From positions 310,001 through 374,000 of the forward strand of contig NZ_JAVHXC010000001.1 in assembly GCF_032248695.1 (NCBI RefSeq): a stretch of DNA of 64,000 nucleotides. The letters are read 5' to 3'. This DNA comes from Dietzia sp032248695 (lineage in GTDB: Bacteria; Actinomycetota; Actinomycetes; Mycobacteriales; Mycobacteriaceae). Within the stretch, counting starts at the first letter, position 1; each line of letters opens with the position of its first letter. Below, piece after piece: positions 57,962 through 64,000 of this stretch. The position numbers were made by a program, and so were the translations under genes. Below the pieces are notes generated by a model, which worked only from the letters and a program-made list of their open reading frames with translations, was not told the DNA's origin and made no database searches.

Positions 57962-58267
57962 CTACTCGGGCAGCCGGAGTTCGGGCTTGTCGAGCTCCTC
58001 GATGTTGACGTCCTTGAAGGTCAGCACGCGCACGTACTTGACGAAACGCGCAGGTCGGTACATGTCCCAGACCCAGGCGTCGGACATCCGGACATCGAAG
58101 TACACCTCCCCGTCGGCGGACCGGGGGATCAGTTCGACGGCGTTGGCGAGGTAGAAGCGCCGCTCCGTCTCGACGACGTAGGTGAACTGACCGACGATGT
58201 CCCGGTACTCGCGGTACAGGGACAGCTCCATCTCGGTCTCGTAGTTCTCCAGATCCTCGGCGCTCAT
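57962..58267 (-). CDS. DUF2469 protein
   Basis: A 101-residue, very acidic protein (many Glu/Asp/Tyr) of the actinobacteria-specific DUF2469 family, highly conserved in sequence: MSAEDLENYETEMELSLYRE and later VRMSDAWVWDMYRPARFVK. The mycobacterial homologue is Rv2901c. No function known; its strict place after rnhB suggests a nucleic-acid or housekeeping role. The ATG overlaps the rnhB stop (ATGA). Confidence 0.9.
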   Translation of the reverse strand: MSAEDLENYETEMELSLYREYRDIVGQFTYVVETERRFYLANAVELIPRSADGEVYFDVRMSDAWVWDMYRPARFVKYVRVLTFKDVNIEELDKPELRLPE

Positions 58268-58971
58268 CTCGTGCTGCTCCTCGAATGCGCCTGCGCGGCG
58301 CGACGGACGTTGGCGTACGACATCCGATGGATGTCGCTGGGACCGAGCTGCTCGATCGCCCTGGCGTGACCCGCGGTGCTGTACCCCTTGTGGGCGGCGA
58401 ATCCGTATCCCGGATATCGCGAGTCGAGCTCCACCATAATCCGATCGCGCGTGACCTTCGCGAGGACACTCGCGGCGGCGATGGATGCGACCACCGCGTC
58501 ACCCCCGATCACGGCGGTCGACTGGCATCCGAGACCGTCGACGGCGAAGCCGTCGGTGAGAACGAACCCGGGTCGCGGGTCCAGCGCGGCGACCGCGCGG
58601 CGCATCCCCTCGAGGTTGCAGCGGTGGATCCCCCGGGCATCGATCCGGTCGTGATCGATCACCACCACCGACACCGCCCTGGCTCGTCGCAGTACGGCGT
58701 CGTGGAGCCGATCCCGGGCGGCGGCGGTGAGCTTCTTGGAGTCGTCCAGATCGCGCAGCTCCGGATGGAGGCGGTCCCCCAACACACACGCGGCCACGAC
58801 GAGCGGGCCCGCACAGGAGCCCCGTCCCGCCTCGTCGACGCCCGCGACCGGACCGAGTCCCCGCCGCGTGAGGGCGGCCTCCAGCGCGAGCCGACCGTCC
58901 CGGCGGGTCACCCGCGCGCGGGTCGGCAGCAGGCGCTGCCGGGCAGGACGCTCCGGGCGTGGGCGGGTCAC
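58264..58971 (-). CDS. rnhB: Ribonuclease HII
   Basis: Removes ribonucleotides and RNA primers from DNA. From the GTG at 58971, which overlaps the lepB stop (GTGA), it has 235 residues; a GTG at 58911 would remove the basic N-terminal 20. Active-site residues are D46 and E47 in GVDEAGRGSCAGPLV, then DDSKKL and the Asp of FVLTDGF. The C-terminal HKGYSTAGH and HRMSY match the type HII family. Coupled to DUF2469 downstream. Confidence 0.94.
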   Translation of the reverse strand: MTRPRPERPARQRLLPTRARVTRRDGRLALEAALTRRGLGPVAGVDEAGRGSCAGPLVVAACVLGDRLHPELRDLDDSKKLTAAARDRLHDAVLRRARAVSVVVIDHDRIDARGIHRCNLEGMRRAVAALDPRPGFVLTDGFAVDGLGCQSTAVIGGDAVVASIAAASVLAKVTRDRIMVELDSRYPGYGFAAHKGYSTAGHARAIEQLGPSDIHRMSYANVRRAAQAHSRSSTR

Positions 58972-59732
58972 CCCGCGCTGATGTCCGGCGAGGAGACCGT
59001 CCCGATCCTGTCGAACGGGAGGATGATCGCCCGGACCTTGCCGATGACGTTCTCCCCCGGGACGGTGCCCTGGTGCTCGTCCCCCATGTGGAAGCGGGAG
59101 TCCGCCGAGTTGCCGCGGTTGTCGCCCATCACCCAGTAGTTGCCCTCCGGGACGGTGACGGGCCCGAACGCGCAGTTCAACGGGTTCCGGGCCGGCGACG
59201 GGGACTCGTTGAGATAGGGCTCGACCAGAGGCTGGCCGTCCACGAGCAGGGACCCGTCGGGGGCGCACCCGCCCACCGTCTGTCCGCCCACCGCGATCAC
59301 GCGCTTGACCATGTCGTTCTGGTCGGGCGGGACGATGCCTATCACGCCACCGATGTTCTGGAGGGTCCGGATGACGGGATTGTCCGAGCGGATGGACTGG
59401 TAGCCGTCGTTCCACGAGTCGGGCCCCTTGAAGACGACCACGTCCCCTGGTTCCGGGTCGCCGAACCGGTAGGTGATCTTGTCGACGAAGATCCGGTCTC
59501 CCGTACAGCCCGCGCAACCGTGCAGCGTGGGTTCCATCGACTCGGAGGGGATCTGGTAGACGCGACCGACGAAGGTCTGGAACACGAACACCAGGGCCAG
59601 GGCGATCACCACCAGCAGCGGAATCTCGATATACCAGGGCTGGCCCTTCTTCTCGACGCCGCGAGCCGGGGACCCGTGCTGACGGGGCCCCGGCTCGGCG
59701 GTGTCGGATCCGGGCGTATCGGTGCTGCTCAC
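58968..59732 (-). CDS. lepB: Signal peptidase I
   Basis: Cleaves signal peptides of exported proteins. The 254-residue protein has a cytosolic N-terminus, one membrane span (about 35-53), catalytic S65 in IPSESMEPTL, general-base K143 in MVKRVIAVGG and the GDNRGNSADSR box. A Cys-x2-Cys stretch (HGCAGCTGD) follows the catalytic Ser. The GTG start at 59732 follows TACGCT by seven bases, so the mRNA is probably leaderless. lepB-rnhB-DUF2469 form one coupled unit, as Rv2903c-Rv2901c. Confidence 0.95.
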   Translation of the reverse strand: MSSTDTPGSDTAEPGPRQHGSPARGVEKKGQPWYIEIPLLVVIALALVFVFQTFVGRVYQIPSESMEPTLHGCAGCTGDRIFVDKITYRFGDPEPGDVVVFKGPDSWNDGYQSIRSDNPVIRTLQNIGGVIGIVPPDQNDMVKRVIAVGGQTVGGCAPDGSLLVDGQPLVEPYLNESPSPARNPLNCAFGPVTVPEGNYWVMGDNRGNSADSRFHMGDEHQGTVPGENVIGKVRAIILPFDRIGTVSSPDISAG

Positions 59733-59739
59733 CCGGATG

Positions 59740-59745
59740 AGCGTA
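59740..59745 (-). promoter_or_regulatory. -10 box of a leaderless lepB operon transcript
   Basis: TACGCT followed by seven bases and the GTG at 59732, in the 62-base gap after rplS. Confidence 0.5.
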
Positions 59746-59794
59746 GTCGATCCCGCGCCGCCGACGGCGGCCGAGTCCGACGCGCTCTATGCGC

Positions 59795-60136
59795 TCAGCG
59801 CTTCTCCTTGATCTTCGCGGCCTTGCCGCGGAGCTCACGCAGGTAGTAGAGCTTGGCGCGGCGGACATCGCCGCGCACGAGGACGTCGATGCGGTCGATG
59901 TTGGGCGAGTGCACGGGGAACGTGCGCTCCACGCCGACGCCGAACGAGACCTTGCGGACGGTGAAGGTCTCGCGGACGCCGCCGCCCTGGCGACGGATCA
60001 CGACGCCCTTGAAGACCTGGATGCGCTCCTTGGAGCCCTCGATGACCTTGACGTGCACGTCGAGCGTGTCGCCGGCACGGAACTCCGGGATGTCGTCCCG
60101 GAGGGACTTGTTGTCGATGAAGTCGAGAGTGTTCAT
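59795..60136 (-). CDS. rplS: 50S ribosomal protein L19
   Basis: L19 sits at the 30S-50S interface. The 113-residue protein is of standard length with the signature GVVIRRQGGGVRETFTVRKV (44-63) and LYYLRELRGKAAKIKEK at the end. The ATG has AAGGAA five bases upstream. It is 162 bases downstream of trmD, across a small hairpin, the conserved rpsP-rimM-trmD-rplS order. Confidence 0.97.
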   Translation of the reverse strand: MNTLDFIDNKSLRDDIPEFRAGDTLDVHVKVIEGSKERIQVFKGVVIRRQGGGVRETFTVRKVSFGVGVERTFPVHSPNIDRIDVLVRGDVRRAKLYYLRELRGKAAKIKEKR

Positions 60137-60231
60137 TGTGTTCCTTGCATGTCAGGAATGAGGACAGAGGACCCTGGCGCCCACCTCCGGGCGGGTCGAC
60201 CGGTTCGTGCCCCGGATCAGCGCGACCGTCC

Positions 60232-60252
60232 CCGGGCGCACCAGACGCCCGG
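60232..60252 (-). other. Hairpin in the trmD-rplS gap
   Basis: CCGGGCG (60232-60238) pairs with CGCCCGG (60246-60252) around a seven-base loop, midway between trmD and rplS. It could be a weak terminator or an L19 leader element; no T tract follows. Confidence 0.35.
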
Positions 60253-60298
60253 AAGGTCAACCTCGCTAGTGTGCCATCCTCGTCGCGGGTGGCCCAAA

Positions 60299-61126
60299 TC
60301 AGTCGCCGGCCGGGCTCCAGCCGAACTCGGCGAGCACCGCCAGGTCCGAGGCGTCCAGCGGGGCGTGTCGCAGCAGATCCGGGCGTCGTCGCGCGGTCCG
60401 GCGCAGCGATTCATCACGCCGCCACCGGGCGATCCGGGCGTGGTCCCCGCTCTTGAGCACCTCGGGTACCGCTCGGTCCCGCCACACCTCGGGGCGGGTG
60501 TAGCTCGGGCCCTCGAGCAGCCCGTCGGAGAAGGAGTCCTCCTCGTGACTGCGACGGTTGCCCAGGACGCCGGGCAGCAGGCGGACGACGGCCTCGGCGA
60601 TCACCAGGACCGCGACCTCGCCACCGATGAGGACGTAGTCACCGATGCTGACCTCTTCGACGTCCATCCGTTCGGCGGCCTCGTCCACCACCCGCTGGTC
60701 GATCCCCTCGTAGCGTCCGCACGCGAACACGATCCGCCGCCGCCGGGCGTACCGGTGGGCGTCGGACTGGGTGAAGGGCCGGCCGGCGGGCGTCGGGACG
60801 ATCAGCAGGGGGCGGGAGTCGGGATCCCGTTCGGGGACCTCCGCGGCCCCGGCGGGCGGGACGGGGACGAGGTCGTCGAGCGCGTCACCCCACACCGTCG
60901 GACGCATCACCATCCCCGGGCCACCGCCGAAGGGGGTGTCGTCCACGGACTTGTGCACGTCGTGCGTCCAGTCCCGGAGATCGTGGACGCCCACCTCGAC
61001 GATCCCCCGGTCGACGGCGCGACCGAGCAGGGCGAGGTGGAGAGGGGCGAGATAGTCGGGGAAGACGGTGACGACGTCCAGTCGCATCACCGGCGAGGTC
61101 GTCCCGTCGGCGGCGGACCCGGTCAT
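60299..61126 (-). CDS. trmD: tRNA (guanine-N1)-methyltransferase
   Basis: Methylates G37 of tRNAs to prevent frameshifts. The 275-residue SPOUT enzyme has MRLDVVTVFPDYL near the start (14-26), FACGRYEGIDQRV and the knot VSIGDYVLIGGE. An in-frame ATG at residue 14 begins the conserved part, but the ATG at 61126 overlaps the rimM stop (ATGA), so coupled initiation there is likely. A central loop (PPAGAAEVPERDPDSRP) is longer than in E. coli. Confidence 0.95.
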   Translation of the reverse strand: MTGSAADGTTSPVMRLDVVTVFPDYLAPLHLALLGRAVDRGIVEVGVHDLRDWTHDVHKSVDDTPFGGGPGMVMRPTVWGDALDDLVPVPPAGAAEVPERDPDSRPLLIVPTPAGRPFTQSDAHRYARRRRIVFACGRYEGIDQRVVDEAAERMDVEEVSIGDYVLIGGEVAVLVIAEAVVRLLPGVLGNRRSHEEDSFSDGLLEGPSYTRPEVWRDRAVPEVLKSGDHARIARWRRDESLRRTARRRPDLLRHAPLDASDLAVLAEFGWSPAGD

Positions 61127-61656
61127 GCCGTGCCCAGGTCGAGCAGCCCCTCCGGCGGGTCGATCACACAGGTGCCGCCGGGGACGTCGACCTCGGGCAC
61201 CATCTCGGTGACGAAGGGGACGAGGGCGTCACCGCCCCCGGTCAGGCGGATCGCCAGGAGTTCGCCCGCGGCGGTGTGGACGATCTCGGTCACCTCACCG
61301 AGCGCCTCGCCGGACGTGTCCAGCACCCGCAACCCGACGAGTTGGTGATCGTGGTACTCATCGGGGTCCTCCGGCGCGGGGAGGTCGGCGGAGTCCACCA
61401 GCAGGAGCATCCCCCGCAGCGAGTCGGCGGTGTCCCGGTCCGTCACCCCGGCCAGACGCACCAGAAGCCGCCCGGAGTGGTTCCGGGCGGCTTCGACGGT
61501 GACGTCACGGTCGGTCGCGCGCTCGCCGCGACCGAGACGACCGGTGAGGCGCGCTCCGGGTGCGAAGCGTTCCTCGGGTGAATCGGTGCGGACCTCCACC
61601 ACGAGCTCCCCGCGGACGCCGTGTGACTTGACGACGCGTCCGACGACGAGATCCAT
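61123..61656 (-). CDS. rimM: 16S rRNA processing protein RimM
   Basis: Helps mature the 30S head with S19. The 177-residue protein has the N-terminal RimM barrel starting VVGRVVKSHGVRGELVVEV (3-21) and the C-terminal PRC-barrel with EYHDHQLVGLRVLD and LVPFVTEMVPEVD. The ATG at 61656 has GGAGGA about 13 bases upstream. It is 41 bases after khpA and overlaps trmD by four bases. Confidence 0.95.
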   Translation of the reverse strand: MDLVVGRVVKSHGVRGELVVEVRTDSPEERFAPGARLTGRLGRGERATDRDVTVEAARNHSGRLLVRLAGVTDRDTADSLRGMLLLVDSADLPAPEDPDEYHDHQLVGLRVLDTSGEALGEVTEIVHTAAGELLAIRLTGGGDALVPFVTEMVPEVDVPGGTCVIDPPEGLLDLGTA

Positions 61657-61697
61657 GGTGTGTCAGGTCCTCCGGGTGTCGGCGTGCGGTATCGGGA

Positions 61698-61940
61698 TCA
61701 GCGGTCGGTGTCGACGACGTCGACCCGGATGCCCTCGCCGCCGACGGCGGAGACGATGGTCCGGATCGCGGAGGCGGTCCGGCCTCCCCGGCCGATGACC
61801 CGGCCGAGGTCCTCGGGCGCGACCGCGACCCGGATCACGGTGCCGCGCCGACCGCCACTCGACCGCACGGCGACGGCGTCGGGATCCGACACGATACCGC
61901 GGACGAGGTGGTCGACGGCGTCGACGACCATGTCGTTCAT
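61698..61940 (-). CDS. khpA: KH-domain RNA-binding protein KhpA
   Basis: An 80-residue KH protein with the RNA-binding loop V48-I-G-R-G-G-R-T. It belongs to the KhpA/YlqC family, which binds many RNAs and affects cell size in other bacteria. The ATG at 61940 has GAGAGAG directly upstream. Lies five bases after the rpsP stop, as in Rv2909c-Rv2908c. Its partner KhpB (Jag) is not in the window. Confidence 0.93.
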   Translation of the reverse strand: MNDMVVDAVDHLVRGIVSDPDAVAVRSSGGRRGTVIRVAVAPEDLGRVIGRGGRTASAIRTIVSAVGGEGIRVDVVDTDR

Positions 61941-61945
61941 CTCTC

Positions 61946-62440
61946 TCAGGCCTCGGCGGTCTCGGCGTCAGCAGCCGCGGTCTCACCCTCGGCGGACTCG
62001 GAGGCGGCGGCCTCCTGCTCGGCCTTCTTGGCCTCTTCGGCCTTCTTCGCCTTCTCGGCCTTGCGCTTGGAGGTGATGGCCTCGGCGGACGGCTCGCCCT
62101 GGGCCTCCTCGAGCGCCTTGTTGAACAGGTCCAGCTTCGAGGGCTTGGGCTCGGGGGTACGGAGGGTGCCCTCGGCGCCCTCGATGCCCTTGAACTTCTG
62201 CCAGTCGCCGGTGATCTTCAGCAGCTGCTCGACGGCCTCGGTCGGCTGCGCGCCGACGCCCAGCCAGTACTGCGCCCGGTCCGAGTCGATCTGGATGAAG
62301 CTCGGCTCCTCCTTCGGGCGGTAGAGGCCGATGGTCTCGATGGCGCGACCGTCGCGACGGGTGCGGGCGTCGGCGACGACGACCCGGTACTGCGGGTTGC
62401 GGATCTTGCCGAGTCGGGTGAGCTTGATCTTGACGGCCAT
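61946..62440 (-). CDS. rpsP: 30S ribosomal protein S16 with Ala/Lys/Glu-rich tail
   Basis: S16 stabilises the 30S body. The 164-residue protein has the normal S16 core (MAVKIKLTRLGKIRNPQYR through PTEAVEQLLKITGDW, to about 85), then about 80 extra residues: a helical Lys/Ala/Glu stretch and a final acidic Ala-Glu tail. E. coli S16 is 82 residues, and longer forms occur in actinobacteria. The ATG at 62440 is clear from the core. First gene of rpsP-khpA-rimM-trmD-rplS, 200 bases from ffh. Confidence 0.96.
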   Translation of the reverse strand: MAVKIKLTRLGKIRNPQYRVVVADARTRRDGRAIETIGLYRPKEEPSFIQIDSDRAQYWLGVGAQPTEAVEQLLKITGDWQKFKGIEGAEGTLRTPEPKPSKLDLFNKALEEAQGEPSAEAITSKRKAEKAKKAEEAKKAEQEAAASESAEGETAAADAETAEA

Positions 62441-62587
62441 AAGCGCGTCTCACTTCCTGTTGTGGGTCACGTGGCGATTCAGCGACGCCCGCGCTTCTCG
62501 CGGGGCCCGGTTTCGCCTTCCGGGTGACCGCCGTTCGGCCCGGAGCCCCGCACGCGGGGATCCACCGGTGACGGCGTCCAGCGGATC

Positions 62588-62593
62588 AGTCTA
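62588..62593 (-). promoter_or_regulatory. Candidate -10 box for the rpsP operon
   Basis: TAGACT on the minus strand in the 200-base ffh-rpsP gap, with TTGGTG 19 bases upstream as possible -35. The leader would be about 140 bases. Confidence 0.35.
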
Positions 62594-62640
62594 GACATCC
62601 CCCGTCCACGCACACCAATCGACGCGCGCGGGCGACGGGA

Positions 62641-64000
62641 TCAGCGCTTGGGGAACTTGAGGTCGTCCAGATCGAAGCCCTCGAGCCCGGGCGGGAGCTG
62701 GTCCAGTCCCGGCGGCATCTGGGACAGGTCGGGCATCCCGCCCGGCATCCCCGGCATCCCACCCGGGGGCATCCCGGGCATGCCCGGCATCCCCGGCATC
62801 ATGCCGCGGTTCTTGGGCGGCGTGGGACCGCGTCCCTTGCCCTTCCCCTTGCCCTTCTTGCCCTTGCGCTGGTTCTTGCGACCGGCGCCGGGCATCCCCA
62901 TCTGGCCGGCCATCCGGCTCATCATCTTGCGGGCCTCGAAGAACCGGTCGACGAGCTGGTTGACGTCGGTGACGGTGACCCCCGAGCCGTTGGCGATGCG
63001 CTGCCGACGGGAGCCGTTGATGATCTTGGGATCGGCGCGTTCCTCGGGGGTCATGCCGCGGATGATCGCCTGGATGCGGTCCAGGTGCTTCTCGTCGATG
63101 TCCCCGACCGCGGCCTTCATGTCCTTGCCGCCGGGCAGCATCCCCAACAGGTTCCCGATGGGACCCATCTTGCGGATCATCATCATCTGGTCGAGGAAGT
63201 CCTCGAGGGTGAGTTCGCCCGACCCGATCTTGGCGGCGGTCTTCTCCGCCTCCTTGGCGTCGAAGACCGTCTCCGCCTGCTCGATGAGCGAGAGGACGTC
63301 GCCCATCCCGAGGATCCGGCTGGACATGCGGTCCGGGTGGAAGACGTCGAAGTCCTCGAGCTTCTCACCGTTCGAGGCGAACATGATCGGGGTGCCGGTG
63401 AGCTCGCGGACGCTGAGCGCGGCGCCGCCGCGCGCGTCGCCGTCGAGCTTGGTGAGCACGACACCGGTGAAGCCGACGCCCTCGCGGAACGCCTCGGCGG
63501 TGACGACCGCGTCCTGACCGATCATCGCGTCGAGGACGAAGAAGGTCTCGTGGGGCTGGACGGCGTCGCGGATGCCCCGTGCCTGGGCCATCATCTCCTC
63601 GTCGATGCCGAGGCGGCCGGCGGTGTCGACGATCACGACGTCGTGCATCTTGGCGCGCGCGTGGGCCAGTCCGCGCTGGGCGACCGACACCGGCTCCTGG
63701 ATGCCGATCTCGGCGCCGTCCCCGCCCACGGAGGTGCCCGGGTGGGGGGCGAACGTCTGGACGCCGGCCCGCTCACCCACGATGCGCAGCTGGTCGACCG
63801 CTCCCGGACGCTGGAGGTCGCAGGCGACGAGGAGCGGCGTGTGCCCCTGGCCCTTCAGCCAGTGCGCCAGCTTGCCCGCCAGCGTGGTCTTACCCGCGCC
63901 CTGGAGGCCGGCGAGCATGATGACGGTGGGCGGCTGCTTGGCGAACTCGATCCGGCGGGCCTCGCCGCCGAGGATCGCGGTGAGCTCCGCGTCGACGATC
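62641..64000 (-). CDS. ffh: Signal recognition particle protein Ffh, 5' end outside window
   Basis: GTPase that binds signal sequences and 4.5S RNA and targets membrane proteins to FtsY. The last 452 residues are visible; the N-domain start is beyond base 64000. Seen are G1 GLQGAGKTTL, DTAGRLG, TKLDGDARGG and the M-domain (about 325-400 of the visible part) with the RNA-binding SRRQRIANGSG. The C-terminus has a basic Lys-Gly run and then a tail of Met-Pro-Gly repeats (GMPGMPGMPP) rich in methionine, longer than in E. coli. Confidence 0.95.
   Translation of the reverse strand, partial: IVDAELTAILGGEARRIEFAKQPPTVIMLAGLQGAGKTTLAGKLAHWLKGQGHTPLLVACDLQRPGAVDQLRIVGERAGVQTFAPHPGTSVGGDGAEIGIQEPVSVAQRGLAHARAKMHDVVIVDTAGRLGIDEEMMAQARGIRDAVQPHETFFVLDAMIGQDAVVTAEAFREGVGFTGVVLTKLDGDARGGAALSVRELTGTPIMFASNGEKLEDFDVFHPDRMSSRILGMGDVLSLIEQAETVFDAKEAEKTAAKIGSGELTLEDFLDQMMMIRKMGPIGNLLGMLPGGKDMKAAVGDIDEKHLDRIQAIIRGMTPEERADPKIINGSRRQRIANGSGVTVTDVNQLVDRFFEARKMMSRMAGQMGMPGAGRKNQRKGKKGKGKGKGRGPTPPKNRGMMPGMPGMPGMPPGGMPGMPGGMPDLSQMPPGLDQLPPGLEGFDLDDLKFPKR

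Overview
The window is 64 kb of very GC-rich, densely packed chromosome from an actinobacterium of the order Mycobacteriales (Corynebacteriales). Gene content and order follow the Mycobacterium tuberculosis block running roughly from 35kd_ag/clgR/pgsA3/ftsK (Rv2744c-Rv2748c) to rpsP/ffh (Rv2909c-Rv2916c), without PE/PPE genes or insertion sequences. Mycothiol-linked genes (mycothione reductase, a TIGR03085 protein), PptT/PptH, DUF2631 and a DUF4081-GNAT protein support the order. A Dietzia-like genus is my best guess, but the genus is inference.

Layout. 1-9.3 kb (minus strand): pspA (cut by the window edge), clgR, cinA C-terminal domain, pgsA, ftsK, a TIGR03085 protein, RNase J, dapA; one yciI gene lies on the plus strand. 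9.3-16.2 kb: thyX, a flavodoxin-fold reductase, a small membrane protein, dapB, pepR, pnp, rpsO. 16.3-27.8 kb: a tightly overlapping chain, in order of transcription rimP-nusA-ylxR-infB-rbfA-nrnA-dinF-pptH-pptT-truB-ribF, joining translation initiation, RNA modification, flavin cofactor synthesis and carrier-protein activation. 27.9-28.8 kb: a plus-strand pair, Tat-type lipoprotein plus ferritin-like DUF4439. 28.8-40.4 kb: proS, yaaA, an LLM flavoprotein, a fused siroheme synthase, mqo, an alpha/beta hydrolase with mtr, a Baeyer-Villiger-type monooxygenase, map. 40.5-46.4 kb: two small membrane proteins, GNAT, ispG-rip1-dxr, DUF2631. 46.4-52.5 kb: rlmN, lapA-like, cdsA, frr, pyrH, tsf, rpsB. 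53-57.8 kb: an M23 protein, xerC, dprA, yifB, yraN. 58-64 kb: DUF2469, rnhB, lepB, rplS, trmD, rimM, khpA, rpsP, ffh (cut by the window edge).

How it works together. Most genes serve ribosome biogenesis, translation and RNA decay, envelope lipid precursors (pgsA, cdsA, ispG, dxr), diaminopimelate/lysine synthesis (dapA, dapB), and envelope stress (clgR, pspA, rip1). Many neighbours are joined by 4-nt GTGA/ATGA or 1-nt TGATG overlaps, which suggests translational coupling. At least nine genes have a TANNNT-type -10 box 6-8 nt before the start codon, as expected for leaderless mRNAs.

I found no mobile element, CRISPR array, tRNA, rRNA or obvious new multi-gene system. The best candidates for new biology are regulatory: an ECF-sigma-type promoter before clgR, structured leaders before pnp and rpsO, hairpins between infB and rbfA and between rpsB and tsf, a coupled pair of unknown membrane proteins near 40.5-41.1 kb, an RG-rich extension on RNase J, and an M23 protein lacking the usual catalytic histidine.
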